Positions 9,806-18,595 of a DNA stretch of 64,000 nucleotides are shown here, in pieces. Source of the stretch: an uncultured Bacteroidia bacterium (GTDB taxonomy: Bacteria > Bacteroidota > Bacteroidia > Bacteroidales > UBA932); NCBI GenBank assembly GCA_902789395.1, contig CADANY010000006.1, positions 62,001-126,000 of the forward strand, in the 5' to 3' direction. The notes below the pieces were generated by a model. That model was not told the DNA's origin, did not search any database, and saw only the letters and a list, made by a program, of their open reading frames with translations. A program made the position numbers and the translations under genes. How positions within the stretch are numbered: position 1 is the first letter of the stretch; the number at the start of each line of letters is the position of its first letter.

Positions 9806-10971
9806 TACAGAGAAAGAATCTGACCGGCCGTGATGACCGAATGGACACGGATATCATCGTCGAAAAGGACAAAATCGGCATCCTTTCCGATGCGGATCGA
9901 GCCCTTGCTGTGAGCACGGACCATCTTTGCAGGCGACAGAGACATCATCTCAACGGCGTCGTAGAGCGGGACACCGGCCTGACGGACCATCACGCGGACG
10001 AGATGATCAGCCGTCGCGACGCTCCCCGCCAGGGCGGAGTGGTCCAGAAGCATCCCGACACCGTCGTGGATGACGGACTGGGCACCGTGCGGCGGGCGTC
10101 CATTGTAAAACACTGTTCCTTCAGGCATTCCGGCCGGAGCCAGCGCATCCGTACAGAGCGCGACGCGGTCCGCGCCCTTGAACTTCCAGACCATCCGGAG
10201 GATTTCTTTCGGCAGATGTTTTCCGTCTGCGATCATTTCGACGGACAGTCCGTCCAGCAGATAGCCGGCCTCTACGGCGCCGGCCACCCGGAAGCAACCG
10301 ACCTTATAGCAGGCGGACATGGCGGAGTAGAAATGCGTCATCATCGAATAACCGGAGAACATCGCGGCTTCAACCTGGGCAAACGAGGCTGCCGTATGGG
10401 CGACGGAAGCGACAATGCCTCTCCGGGACAGCATTTTCCCGAGCTCCAGGGCATTGTCCAGTTCCGGGGCGATACTCCAGCGGATAATGTCCTGGGAATG
10501 GGACAGGATCTCCCGTGCCCGTCCCAGATCGGGAACGGACAGATAAGCCGGGTCCTGCCCACCGCATTTGACGGGATTGAGAAAAGGGCCTTCCAGATGC
10601 AGTCCCAAAAGCGTGAAAGGAGGGCGGGAGGAGCGGACCTGGCTGAAAGCATCGAAAACCTGGTATAGTTCCTCGTCCGGACTGGTCAGGGTCGTCGGAA
10701 CGATGGAGGTAGTTCCATGGGCGAGATGGAAACGGGAAGCCTTTTCTATCGATTCGGGCGTTCCATCCATGAAACCGTATCCGCCGCCGCCATGGACATG
10801 GATATCCACGAATCCGGGAGAGAGATACAAGCCGCCGGCATCCAGTGTCGCGACATTCTCTCCAAGCTGGACCGTGGGCAGGATATCAACGATCTTTCCG
10901 TCTTCGCATACGACTGAGAGACCTTCCCGGATTTCGCCGGGAAAAATAACCTTTGCATTGCTTATAATCAT
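9805..10971 (-). CDS. nagA: N-acetylglucosamine-6-phosphate deacetylase
   Basis: A cytosolic amidohydrolase of 388 residues that removes acetate from GlcNAc-6-phosphate, giving glucosamine-6-phosphate. The metal motif HVHGGGGYGFMDG (His 58 and 60), LEGPF, a later AHT and the catalytic Asp region ALCTDALAPAGMPEG are present. The frame extends two codons upstream to a TTG, but the ATG at 10971 (MIISNAKV) is the more credible start. It is the first gene of a two-gene operon with the sialidase, so the pair probably degrades amino sugars cut from mucin-type glycans. Confidence 0.93.
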   Translation of the reverse strand: MIISNAKVIFPGEIREGLSVVCEDGKIVDILPTVQLGENVATLDAGGLYLSPGFVDIHVHGGGGYGFMDGTPESIEKASRFHLAHGTTSIVPTTLTSPDEELYQVFDAFSQVRSSRPPFTLLGLHLEGPFLNPVKCGGQDPAYLSVPDLGRAREILSHSQDIIRWSIAPELDNALELGKMLSRRGIVASVAHTAASFAQVEAAMFSGYSMMTHFYSAMSACYKVGCFRVAGAVEAGYLLDGLSVEMIADGKHLPKEILRMVWKFKGADRVALCTDALAPAGMPEGTVFYNGRPPHGAQSVIHDGVGMLLDHSALAGSVATADHLVRVMVRQAGVPLYDAVEMMSLSPAKMVRAHSKGSIRIGKDADFVLFDDDIRVHSVITAGQILSL

Positions 10972-10995
10972 CGTCAAGGAGTTACTTTAGTCATA

Positions 10996-11023
10996 CAAAT
11001 ATACGATAAAGTTGCTATCTTTG
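10996..11023. promoter_or_regulatory. Divergent -7 boxes for nagA-nanH and mutY
   Basis: The 63-bp gap between nagA and mutY carries TATATTTG on the minus strand (11003-10996) and TATCTTTG on the plus strand (11016-11023). Both match TAnnTTTG exactly. No convincing -33 box was found at the expected spacing for either. Confidence 0.6.
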
Positions 11024-11034
11024 TTCTGCTTATA

Positions 11035-12069
11035 ATGAAAGATCCGCACTTTTCCGAAGCGATTTTACGCTGGTATGCCGAGAATGGACGCGACCTTCCC
11101 TGGAGAAGGACGCGGGATCCCTATGCGATCTGGCTGAGCGAAATCATCCTGCAACAAACCCGGATCGTCCAGGGAACAGCCTACTGGGAAAGGTTTATGA
11201 GCCGCTTCCCGAATGTCGAATCCCTTGCGGAAGCAAGTGAGGATGAGGTCCTTCGGCTTTGGGAAGGGCTCGGGTACTATAGCCGTGCCCGGAATCTGCA
11301 TGCTGCCGCTAAGCAGATCGTCACCGCAGGTAGTTTTCCCCATACGATTGCCGGGATCCGAGCATTGAAAGGAGTTGGCGACTACACTGCAGCCGCAATC
11401 GGTTCGATTGCCTTCGGGCTCCATGCGGCGGTTCTGGACGGCAATGTCTACCGGGTCCTGTCGCGTTACTACGGCATCGCCACTCCGATCGGGACTGCCG
11501 CTGCAAAAAAAGAATTCTCCTCCCTGGCAGAACAACTGCTGCCGGAAGGGAAATCAGCGGATTTCAATCAGGGGATGATGGATTTCGGAGCTATTCAGTG
11601 TACCCCGGCCTCCCCCGGTTGCGAGACCTGCCCGCTGGCCGCCTCCTGTCAGGCCAGGTTATCCGGGAGAATCCCCCTCCTTCCCGTCCGGAAAGAACAG
11701 AAGCCCGCGACGGTCCGCTACTTTACCTATTATTATTTTCGCTGCAACGGGATGACGGCCTTCAGGAAGCGACCTGCCGGTGATATCTGGCAGGGATTAT
11801 GGGAACCCTATCTCCTGGAGTTCTCCAACCAGAAGGAAACAGAGGATCTGCCTGCCTGGATCCGGGACCATTCCCCCATCCTTCTCAGGAAAGGAGTACG
11901 TCACCAACTGACCCACAGGACGCTTCTGACGGATTTCTACCTTGTCGATTCTTCCGCGAGACCTTCCCTGCCGGACGGGTATGAATGGATAAAGGAAGAG
12001 GACCTCGACCGACTGGGAAAACCCCGTCTTGTCGAGATCCTGCTTGAATGTCTTGCGGAAAAACGCTAA
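11035..12069 (+). CDS. mutY: A/G-specific adenine DNA glycosylase
   Basis: A 344-residue base-excision repair enzyme that removes adenine mispaired with 8-oxoguanine. Motifs in order: LPWRRTRDPY; catalytic E36 in SEIILQQTR; helix-hairpin-helix LKGVGDYTAAAI (111-122); catalytic D135 in VLDGNVYRVL; and a 4Fe-4S loop with C189-x6-C196-x2-C199-x5-C205. The C-terminal third is the NUDIX-like 8-oxoG-reading domain. All active-site residues are intact. It overlaps the convergent permease stop by 4 nt. Confidence 0.97.
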   Translation: MKDPHFSEAILRWYAENGRDLPWRRTRDPYAIWLSEIILQQTRIVQGTAYWERFMSRFPNVESLAEASEDEVLRLWEGLGYYSRARNLHAAAKQIVTAGSFPHTIAGIRALKGVGDYTAAAIGSIAFGLHAAVLDGNVYRVLSRYYGIATPIGTAAAKKEFSSLAEQLLPEGKSADFNQGMMDFGAIQCTPASPGCETCPLAASCQARLSGRIPLLPVRKEQKPATVRYFTYYYFRCNGMTAFRKRPAGDIWQGLWEPYLLEFSNQKETEDLPAWIRDHSPILLRKGVRHQLTHRTLLTDFYLVDSSARPSLPDGYEWIKEEDLDRLGKPRLVEILLECLAEKR

Positions 12070-13316
12070 CGCTGCAAACGCTGACCGATCAGGTAGCAGA
12101 CGGCGGCGACGGCCATCCCGTTGATAGCGGGAAATCCCCAATGGACCAGATTGGCGATAATCGCTCCAAGGACAACGCCGATCACGGCGGACCAGTCGAC
12201 CGTCCGGGTCGGCTCGCTTCCGTCAAGATACGGCTTTTTATTCATGAAATAGCTGATTATCAATATAATGCCAACGGGAGGAAGGGTACAGTTCAAGACG
12301 TTCAGCCAGCCGCAGAAATTCCAGTAGAGCCAAACAGCCGTCAGGGTGCCGATCACGCCGGAGACAAGAACCATCGTTTTCTTGCTAAGGCCGAAAATAT
12401 TGGAGAGACCCAAACCGGCGGAATAAAGCGCATTGTCGTTGGTTGTCCAGATATTCAGGCCGAGAACCAGAACGGCAGCATAGAATAGATTCAGGTTCAA
12501 CATAACCTCGAAAATATCGTTGCCCCCCGCATAGATGCTGGAAACGGCTCCGAAAAGGAACATCAGGCTGTTCCCTATGAAGAAAGCGATGACGGTCGTG
12601 ATCAGTCCGACCTTGCCGTTCTTGGCGAAGCGGGTAAAGTTCGGCGTTGCCGTACCGCCGGAAACGAAACTGCCGACCACAAGGCCTGCACCGGCAATGA
12701 CACCGAGATCCTTGGTCCCTTTGGAGAACTGTTCGACCAGACCGGTATCACCGTTCCGGATTGCCATGACCATCGCAACCGTACCGAGAATCGCAACGGC
12801 CGGGACGGCAATGTAGCTGATGATCGTCAGGCTCTTAATCCCAAAATAGGCACTCGCCGTCATCAGAAGGCCGGCGATGGCGACAAGCAGGTAACCCTGC
12901 CAGGGCATGTGGTCCGGAGTCACTTCCAGTCCGAGGAATTCTTTGGCGACCGGGATGGCAAACATGGCCAGACCAACCCCGAACCAGCCGATCTGCGTGA
13001 AACTGATCATCGCACTGGGAAGGAAACTGCCTTTCGTTCCGAAGCTGCGTCTGGAAAGCATATCCAGGGTGAGGCCGCTTTCCGCTCCGATATAACCCAG
13101 GGATCCCGTATATGCGGCCAGGATCAGGCCACCGAGGAGCAGGGCCCAGAGGAACCCGCTGAAATCCAGTCCGTCCGCGAGCTGCTGGCCTACCCACATG
13201 CTCGCAGAGAAGAAGGTAAAACCGAGCATGACCATAAACATGCTCAGATTGCTTTTGCGACCGGCACGGTCCACCGGCTTCGATGTGTAGTCTACATCGG
13301 GATTATTACTGCTCAT
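12066..13316 (-). CDS. NCS1-family nucleobase permease (CodB-like)
   Basis: A 416-residue membrane protein with about twelve hydrophobic segments and the NCS1 region GWFGVGLAMFAIPVAKEF. It resembles cytosine permease, which imports cytosine with a cation. Related NCS1 proteins take other bases or hydantoins, so the substrate is uncertain. The frame runs 24 codons further upstream, but those codons lie inside the preceding gene. I chose the ATG at 13316 (MSSNNPDVDY), which overlaps the phosphoribosyltransferase gene by 11 nt. The overlap suggests coupling of base uptake with conversion to a nucleotide. No cytosine deaminase gene is adjacent. Confidence 0.85.
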   Translation of the reverse strand: MSSNNPDVDYTSKPVDRAGRKSNLSMFMVMLGFTFFSASMWVGQQLADGLDFSGFLWALLLGGLILAAYTGSLGYIGAESGLTLDMLSRRSFGTKGSFLPSAMISFTQIGWFGVGLAMFAIPVAKEFLGLEVTPDHMPWQGYLLVAIAGLLMTASAYFGIKSLTIISYIAVPAVAILGTVAMVMAIRNGDTGLVEQFSKGTKDLGVIAGAGLVVGSFVSGGTATPNFTRFAKNGKVGLITTVIAFFIGNSLMFLFGAVSSIYAGGNDIFEVMLNLNLFYAAVLVLGLNIWTTNDNALYSAGLGLSNIFGLSKKTMVLVSGVIGTLTAVWLYWNFCGWLNVLNCTLPPVGIILIISYFMNKKPYLDGSEPTRTVDWSAVIGVVLGAIIANLVHWGFPAINGMAVAAVCYLIGQRLQR

Positions 13317-14397
13317 ATTGTTGTTGGATTGATTTGATAGCCTTGATCCGTCTCTCTGCAATATCCGAGAGAGAAAGGGAGTACGCATCTTTCAGCAGGT
13401 TCTGTTCCGCAGCCCAAAGCGGCATGAGCGGATGCGGGTCCAGTTCCTTGTAATGATTCAAAGACAGCCACTTATCGAAAGTAAGCGGCCTGGGGTAGCC
13501 GAGCTTTTCTCCGACGAGTGCGACCGGATCGATATGGTCTGCCCAGGAAAGGATCCCCTCCCAATACTCCATGACCTCCTCGAAATGGACCGGAATCTCA
13601 TACCTTCGGGCTCCCCCGTCGTAGATAATGCACTTTTCCAGCAAGGCGTCGGGACGCTCAAGGATATAGCGCCGGAAATCCGGGGAAATAATGCCGCCGT
13701 TCCATCCGAAATCTATATCCGGCACGTTGATACCGGTCGCACCTTTACTTTCATAAACGGTGAAGATTCCTTCATAGAAAAAGCACTCGAACCCTTCGAA
13801 TCCGGGGAACATCGCCCGGATACGTTCCGTCATCTCTTCCATGAGTGAAATGGCCCTCGTTCCACCGATCGTGAAAAAGACAATCTTGCGGATACTTCCT
13901 CCCTTCCTGCGGAAACGGTCCAGTACATGGAGCAGACAGAGCCGGAGGGTATCACCGGTCGCGATGATATCACCGATGACGAGCGTCCGGTCTTTGGTGA
14001 CGCGGAGCTTCTCATACTTAATCTCAAGACCGGTTATGATATCGTTCTCGATGATACGTTCACATGAGAGGAAATGCATATCCCTTACGCGGATACCGTT
14101 CCGGTAGCACGCTTCTTCAATAGGATAGTTCAATCCTCCTCTCAGGATGGTCAGGATATCGAAATCGCCGCCCGTACCGTTTGACAGCAAATAACGGAGG
14201 GCGGCGACAGTTTCCGGGAGCATGGACAGACAGGAATCATATCCAACGACTTCTGGGGAAGCGAGAAGATTCCGGGTTCCGGCCCCGCTGAGGATAAAAT
14301 ACCGGCTTTTGAACTGGCCGGAACGGAGTTCATAGATATTTGTTTCTTCGAGCGAACCGACTAAATGCAGATTCGCGTCTTTCAGACGGATAGACAT
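13306..14397 (-). CDS. Phosphoribosyltransferase-domain protein of unknown substrate
   Basis: A 363-residue cytosolic protein. The PRPP-binding motif of type I phosphoribosyltransferases is clear at about 139-151 (LVIGDIIATGDTL), preceded by DILTILRGGLNYPIE, whose RGG segment resembles the pyrophosphate loop. It is far longer than uracil, adenine or hypoxanthine enzymes (170-240 residues). It has about 55 extra residues before the core and about 150 after it, and I do not recognise either flank. Coupling to a base permease suggests it salvages the imported base. That is inference. Confidence 0.7.
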   Translation of the reverse strand: MSIRLKDANLHLVGSLEETNIYELRSGQFKSRYFILSGAGTRNLLASPEVVGYDSCLSMLPETVAALRYLLSNGTGGDFDILTILRGGLNYPIEEACYRNGIRVRDMHFLSCERIIENDIITGLEIKYEKLRVTKDRTLVIGDIIATGDTLRLCLLHVLDRFRRKGGSIRKIVFFTIGGTRAISLMEEMTERIRAMFPGFEGFECFFYEGIFTVYESKGATGINVPDIDFGWNGGIISPDFRRYILERPDALLEKCIIYDGGARRYEIPVHFEEVMEYWEGILSWADHIDPVALVGEKLGYPRPLTFDKWLSLNHYKELDPHPLMPLWAAEQNLLKDAYSLSLSDIAERRIKAIKSIQQQYEQ

Positions 14398-14402
14398 GAA
14401 AA

Positions 14403-14458
14403 ATCCCGATTAGATTTAACCGGGATACAAAGTTAAGCAAAAAAACTGTCCCCCGCAA
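14403..14458 (-). promoter_or_regulatory. Promoter and leader hairpin of the phosphoribosyltransferase-permease operon
   Basis: The minus strand carries TTG at 14458-14456 and TAACTTTG at 14435-14428, spaced close to the Bacteroidota optimum (about 20 nt). Between this box and the ATG at 14397 is an inverted repeat, ATCCCG (14403-14408) pairing with CGGGAT (14421-14426), which would place a 6-bp stem with a 12-nt loop just before the start codon. Confidence 0.6.
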
Positions 14459-14466
14459 GAAAATGA

Positions 14467-14497
14467 TTGCAGTTTCCAGGGCATTTTTTTACTTTTG
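14467..14497 (+). promoter_or_regulatory. Promoter of the HAD phosphatase lipoprotein gene
   Basis: TTG at 14467-14469 and TACTTTTG at 14490-14497 are separated by exactly 20 nt. The -7 box ends only 4 nt before the ATG at 14502, so the transcript should have little or no leader. Confidence 0.65.
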
Positions 14498-14501
14498 TTC
14501 C

Positions 14502-15707
14502 ATGAAAAGAATCCTGCCTATTCTCCTTGTGCTGGCCCTTGCAGCGGGCTGCAGAAGACCTGTCCTGGAAAGCGGAAACTGGAATCCCCGCGTCAGGCAG
14601 GCGATTGAACAGATGATCACCCTTTACGGAAAAGACGCCAAAGGATATGATCCATCCTGCAAGCCATATGCCGTGTTTGATTATGACAATACGACGGTGA
14701 TCAACGATATAGCCCAGACGCTCCTGGTCTATCAGATTGAAAATCTGGCCTTCGCCTTTACTCCGGAAAAGATCCGCGAAGTGCTTACCGTCGGTCTCGA
14801 CGGATGGGATACCGTCTATCCCGGCGGCCTCACGCCGCAGCGCCTCGTTGACGATCTTGTGCGCGACTATACGGAGCTTTACCCCCTTCGGAATGATCCG
14901 GAGTCGTACCGCGGACTGGCTGCCTACAAAGATTTCAGGGCGAAACTCTGGTACCTTTCCTACCACAGCGGGGATGCCCATCCGGGATCGGAATTCTCAT
15001 GCGTATGGATTGCAACCCTCCTGGACGGAATGAACTACCCGGAAGTAACGGAACTGACCCGCGCTTCGGTCGACCATTGGATGAAAGAGCCCCAGATGTA
15101 CCGTGAAAACTGGGTCTCGCCGGACGGGAAGGTCAGTGTTCAGATTCCCAAAGGTCTTACGCTGACTCCGGAGATAAAAGAACTATACCGGGGGCTCCGG
15201 GATAACGGATTTGACGTATACATCTGTTCCGCGTCCGTTGAAACGATCGTAGAGGCGATGGCTTGCGATCCATCTTATGGGATCGGACTGGATCCTGCCT
15301 GTGTATTCGGGATCAGGCTCCGCCCTACGCCGGCAGGAACCGTCCATGCCGTCGCCGACAGCAGCTATGCCCAGCCATACAGGGAGGGAAAGGTCCGATG
15401 CATCCTGGAGAATATTGCGCCGCTTCACGGCGGCCGTGGACCCGCCCTCGTCGCAGGTGACAGCAACGGAGACTTTGCCATGCTGACCTCATTCAAGGAC
15501 CTGAAGGTAGGACTCATCGTCAACTGCCTGGGATCAGGTGCAATCGGCGGACTGACGGCGGGAGCTGCCGGGAAACAGGCTGACGTCCGGCTCAAAGGAC
15601 GGGAAACGCCGCTCTATGTCGTTCAGGGAAGAGACCCCTCTGCTTTCGGATTCATCCCCCACTGGGAATCAGCCCCGGTCCCCCTTCTTCCGGAGGGGAG
15701 AGAATAG
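14502..15707 (+). CDS. HAD-superfamily phosphatase, lipoprotein
   Basis: The start at 14502 gives a lipoprotein signal peptide (MKRILPILLVLALAAGC, lipobox Cys17); the 13 codons before it do not look coding. The mature 401-residue protein has HAD motif I, D60-Y-D62-N-T (in AVFDYDNTT), and a late acidic motif, VAGDSNGDFAML, so a metal-dependent phosphatase active site is intact. The long cap between motif I and the later motifs (about residues 70-220) resembles phosphatases that act on small organic phosphates. It probably works at the cell envelope. Its last 39 nt overlap the convergent exporter gene. Confidence 0.75.
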   Translation: MKRILPILLVLALAAGCRRPVLESGNWNPRVRQAIEQMITLYGKDAKGYDPSCKPYAVFDYDNTTVINDIAQTLLVYQIENLAFAFTPEKIREVLTVGLDGWDTVYPGGLTPQRLVDDLVRDYTELYPLRNDPESYRGLAAYKDFRAKLWYLSYHSGDAHPGSEFSCVWIATLLDGMNYPEVTELTRASVDHWMKEPQMYRENWVSPDGKVSVQIPKGLTLTPEIKELYRGLRDNGFDVYICSASVETIVEAMACDPSYGIGLDPACVFGIRLRPTPAGTVHAVADSSYAQPYREGKVRCILENIAPLHGGRGPALVAGDSNGDFAMLTSFKDLKVGLIVNCLGSGAIGGLTAGAAGKQADVRLKGRETPLYVVQGRDPSAFGFIPHWESAPVPLLPEGRE

Positions 15708-16955
15708 CCGCTGCGGCAGTTCCGTTGCGAGGATAATACCGAGTACGATGGCAATCGCAATCTTGGCGGCCGAGAAGCCTGCCGACTGCGAGAGCACGAA
15801 CTGACTGGAAATCAGATAATAGCTGAACCAGAAAATTCCGGCTCCCGGAACCAGGGGGAAAATGCCGCACAGCAGGTAGACCGTTCCGGGGCAACGTCGT
15901 AAAACGGCCATTTTGCGGGCTGTCAGGCAAACGGCAAAAGCCGCTGCAAGCGTAGCGACTGAGGGCGTGAAAGCCACGTAGCGTACCAGCAGGAGGTAGA
16001 CTAGCCAGCCGAAAGCACCGATGATCCCGCTGGTGACATATTCTTTATCGGGGACGCCGAAAAGGACGGCAAAGGCGGCCGTTCCGACAAAAGCGGCCCC
16101 CACCTGCGCAAGAAGACCGGCCGTTTCAGGCTGGGCCGTAATATAAGTCAGGGGAATCAGTCCTCCGGCGGCGACACCGTCTAAAAGGAAACCGACGCTC
16201 ACACCGATCGCAATGCAGAAAAAGCCGAGCATCGCATCCGTCAGCCGCGTGATACCTGCGATATAATCCGAATTCGCCAGATCCCTGACTCCGTTGACAA
16301 AGGGTACGCCGGGGACGAGGGGCATGATCGCACCGATGATGATATTGCTCAGATGAGGTCCGAATCCGATCCGGTAGGTAAGAAGGCAAAGGAGTGTAGC
16401 GAGAAGCGCATTGCAGATTCCGCCGACGATTTTCGAAAGGTACCGGGAACTGACAAGAAGGATGAACAGATACAGCAGACCGCCCACGGCAAAGGCAGCC
16501 GCGGCATCCATCCAGCCGCCTCCGAAAACAATACAGAACCCTGCCGCGCCGAACGCGGAGCCGAGGACTTGCTCCCAGAGCGGTTTCGGCCGCATCACAC
16601 GAATCTCTTCCAGCCGTTTCGAGGCACTCTCCAGCGTATGCTTTCCGGCGGCGATTTCGTAACTGAGGTCATTCACGGCGACAACCTTGTCGAGACGGAT
16701 CCCCTTGATCGGGATAAATTCGACATTTGCATAACTGGCTGCCTGGGAGCCGATCTTTTTCATCTTTCCTGCAGACCCCGTCGTGAAGATTCCGTTGCTG
16801 AGGACAAAGAAATTTCCCGAATCGACACCATAGTACGAAGCGATCCGGGTCATGATATCTTCAACCCGCGAAATCTCCGCACCGTTTTCAAGCAGGATAT
16901 GTCCGGCGGCTGCCGCCACCTCAAGCACTTCACTGAAGTCGTAATTCCGGTTCAT
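15669..16955 (-). CDS. Threonine/serine exporter family protein (ThrE, both halves fused)
   Basis: A 428-residue membrane protein. The soluble N-terminal region (about 1-120, VAAAAGHILLENGAEISRVEDIM) is the DUF1212/ThrE-1 half, followed by five or so membrane segments. A ThrE-2 half with further membrane segments starts near residue 270. Two-gene YjjP/YjjB versions exist elsewhere; here both halves are in one chain, as in Corynebacterium ThrE. The known role of the family is export of threonine and serine (or of succinate for YjjPB). A strong promoter ends 4 nt before the ATG. Confidence 0.85.
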   Translation of the reverse strand: MNRNYDFSEVLEVAAAAGHILLENGAEISRVEDIMTRIASYYGVDSGNFFVLSNGIFTTGSAGKMKKIGSQAASYANVEFIPIKGIRLDKVVAVNDLSYEIAAGKHTLESASKRLEEIRVMRPKPLWEQVLGSAFGAAGFCIVFGGGWMDAAAAFAVGGLLYLFILLVSSRYLSKIVGGICNALLATLLCLLTYRIGFGPHLSNIIIGAIMPLVPGVPFVNGVRDLANSDYIAGITRLTDAMLGFFCIAIGVSVGFLLDGVAAGGLIPLTYITAQPETAGLLAQVGAAFVGTAAFAVLFGVPDKEYVTSGIIGAFGWLVYLLLVRYVAFTPSVATLAAAFAVCLTARKMAVLRRCPGTVYLLCGIFPLVPGAGIFWFSYYLISSQFVLSQSAGFSAAKIAIAIVLGIILATELPQRLFSPLRKKGDRG

Positions 16956-16959
16956 GTCG

Positions 16960-16990
16960 CAAATTTAAAGAGTTCCTGCATTCCAGGCAA
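16960..16990 (-). promoter_or_regulatory. Promoter of the ThrE-type exporter gene
   Basis: On the minus strand TTG (16990-16988) and TAAATTTG (16967-16960) are separated by 20 nt. The box ends 4 nt before the ATG at 16955, implying an almost leaderless transcript. Confidence 0.65.
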
Positions 16991-17003
16991 GAAATAAAAT
17001 CGC

Positions 17004-17011
17004 TATATTTG
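17004..17011 (+). promoter_or_regulatory. -7 box of the C69 dipeptidase gene
   Basis: TATATTTG matches TAnnTTTG and lies 20 nt before the ATG at 17032. The -33 region has no clear TTG. Confidence 0.5.
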
Positions 17012-17031
17012 TAAAATACAAACACAAAGAT

Positions 17032-18567
17032 ATGAAAAGAATCGTCACTCTCCTTCTGATCCTGCTTCCTCTTCAAAGCCTCTTTTGCCAGGAGTACGAA
17101 GACTCGAACCATGAAGAATGCACCAGCATCGTCGTCGGCCGGCTTGCCAGCTCTGACGGATCCGTCATCACGTCGCACACATGCGACGGGGTCTCTCACA
17201 CCTGGATCTCGCTTGAACCGGCGGCTTCCCATAAGAAAGGAGAGACATTCAAAGTATACAAAGGTACCCGCCATACCAAATTCCGCGGCGATACGACCGG
17301 CGTGAAACTCGTCGGCGAGATTCCGGAAGTCCGCCACACCTACGCCTACGTCAATACCGGATACCCGTCACTGAACGAAAAGCAGCTTGCCATCGGCGAA
17401 ACGACCTTTGGCGGTCCCGATACCCTGAAGAATCCCGACAGCATGTTCCTCATCGAAGAACTGGCCCGGCTCGCCCTCATGCGCTGCGACAATGCCCGTG
17501 ATGCCGTCCGGCTGATGGGTTCCACCGCCGAGAAATATGGGTATGGAGATGCCGGTGAATGCCTGACGGTTGTGGACAAGAAAGAGGCATGGTTTTTTGA
17601 GATACTCGGCGTCGGAAAGGGAAAAACCGGAGCCGTCTGGGCTGCCCAGCGCGTTCCGGACGATGAGGTCGCCATTTCGGCCAATATTCCCCGCATCGGA
17701 AAGATCGACCGCAAGAACAAGGATTATTTCATGTGCTCTGACAATGTCGAGTCCGTAGCCCTCGAGTATGGACTCTGGGACGGAAAAGAGGAACTCGTTT
17801 TCTGGAAAGCCTACAATGTTCCCAGGGCAAAAGGGCGCAACTACCAAATCCGCGAGTACTTCGTCCTCAGCAACCTGGCGCCCTCGCTCGGTCTGAACAT
17901 GGATATGGAAGAACTCCCCTTCTCCGTCAAGCCGGAGAAACCGGTCGACGTCCGTGACGTCATGGCATTCTTCCGGAGTACATACGAAGGGACCGATCAT
18001 GACATGAGCAAGAATATCGTTACCCTCGATAAGGATTCGACACGGGTCATCAGTCCCATCGCCCATAACTGGACTACGGCGACAACCCGCAATACAATCA
18101 ATGCGATCGCCCCTGGGACGATCGATTTCTGCCGGACCCTCGCCGTCGCCTGGTGCTCCTACTCGACCGTTCTCCAACTCCGCGACTGGCTCCCGGACAG
18201 CATCGGCGGCATCCTGTGGTATTCCGTTGACAATCCGGCAGAAAGCCCCAGAATCCCTATTTTCTGCGGGAATACATCCCTGCCCGCCGCTTTTGATTTC
18301 TGCGGCCAGAAACAGTACAAGGCCGACTGCATTCTCTGGCAGTTCCGAAGAGCGAACCGTCTCGCCACGGTCGGCTGGCAGAAAGACCGGAAGAAAATTG
18401 AGAAGAATATCGCCGAAATGGAAGATATGGCCTTCGAGGGACTTGGCACACTGACGGCCGATCCGGCAGTCCTGAATGCCTATACGGCAAAAATATACGA
18501 AGAAGCAGCCGCCCGCTGGTCCCGGATGGAAGAAGAATTCTGGATGACCCATGGACGGGGATTCTAG
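17032..18567 (+). CDS. C69-family dipeptidase
   Basis: A 511-residue Ntn-hydrolase with an N-terminal signal (about residues 1-19). The sequence HEEC30TSIVVG supplies the likely nucleophilic Cys30, which must become N-terminal by processing. The next segment, SDGSVITSHTCDG, is typical of the family. Later segments such as WFFEILGVGKGKTGAVWAAQRVPDDEVAISANIPRIG match the PepD/C69 core. Family members cleave a wide range of dipeptides. The export signal points to peptide scavenging in the periplasm or beyond. The pfkA gene follows 28 nt later, and I see no terminator between. Confidence 0.9.
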   Translation: MKRIVTLLLILLPLQSLFCQEYEDSNHEECTSIVVGRLASSDGSVITSHTCDGVSHTWISLEPAASHKKGETFKVYKGTRHTKFRGDTTGVKLVGEIPEVRHTYAYVNTGYPSLNEKQLAIGETTFGGPDTLKNPDSMFLIEELARLALMRCDNARDAVRLMGSTAEKYGYGDAGECLTVVDKKEAWFFEILGVGKGKTGAVWAAQRVPDDEVAISANIPRIGKIDRKNKDYFMCSDNVESVALEYGLWDGKEELVFWKAYNVPRAKGRNYQIREYFVLSNLAPSLGLNMDMEELPFSVKPEKPVDVRDVMAFFRSTYEGTDHDMSKNIVTLDKDSTRVISPIAHNWTTATTRNTINAIAPGTIDFCRTLAVAWCSYSTVLQLRDWLPDSIGGILWYSVDNPAESPRIPIFCGNTSLPAAFDFCGQKQYKADCILWQFRRANRLATVGWQKDRKKIEKNIAEMEDMAFEGLGTLTADPAVLNAYTAKIYEEAAARWSRMEEEFWMTHGRGF

Positions 18568-18595
18568 CAAATCAGTTTAGAATACAAGAAAGGAA

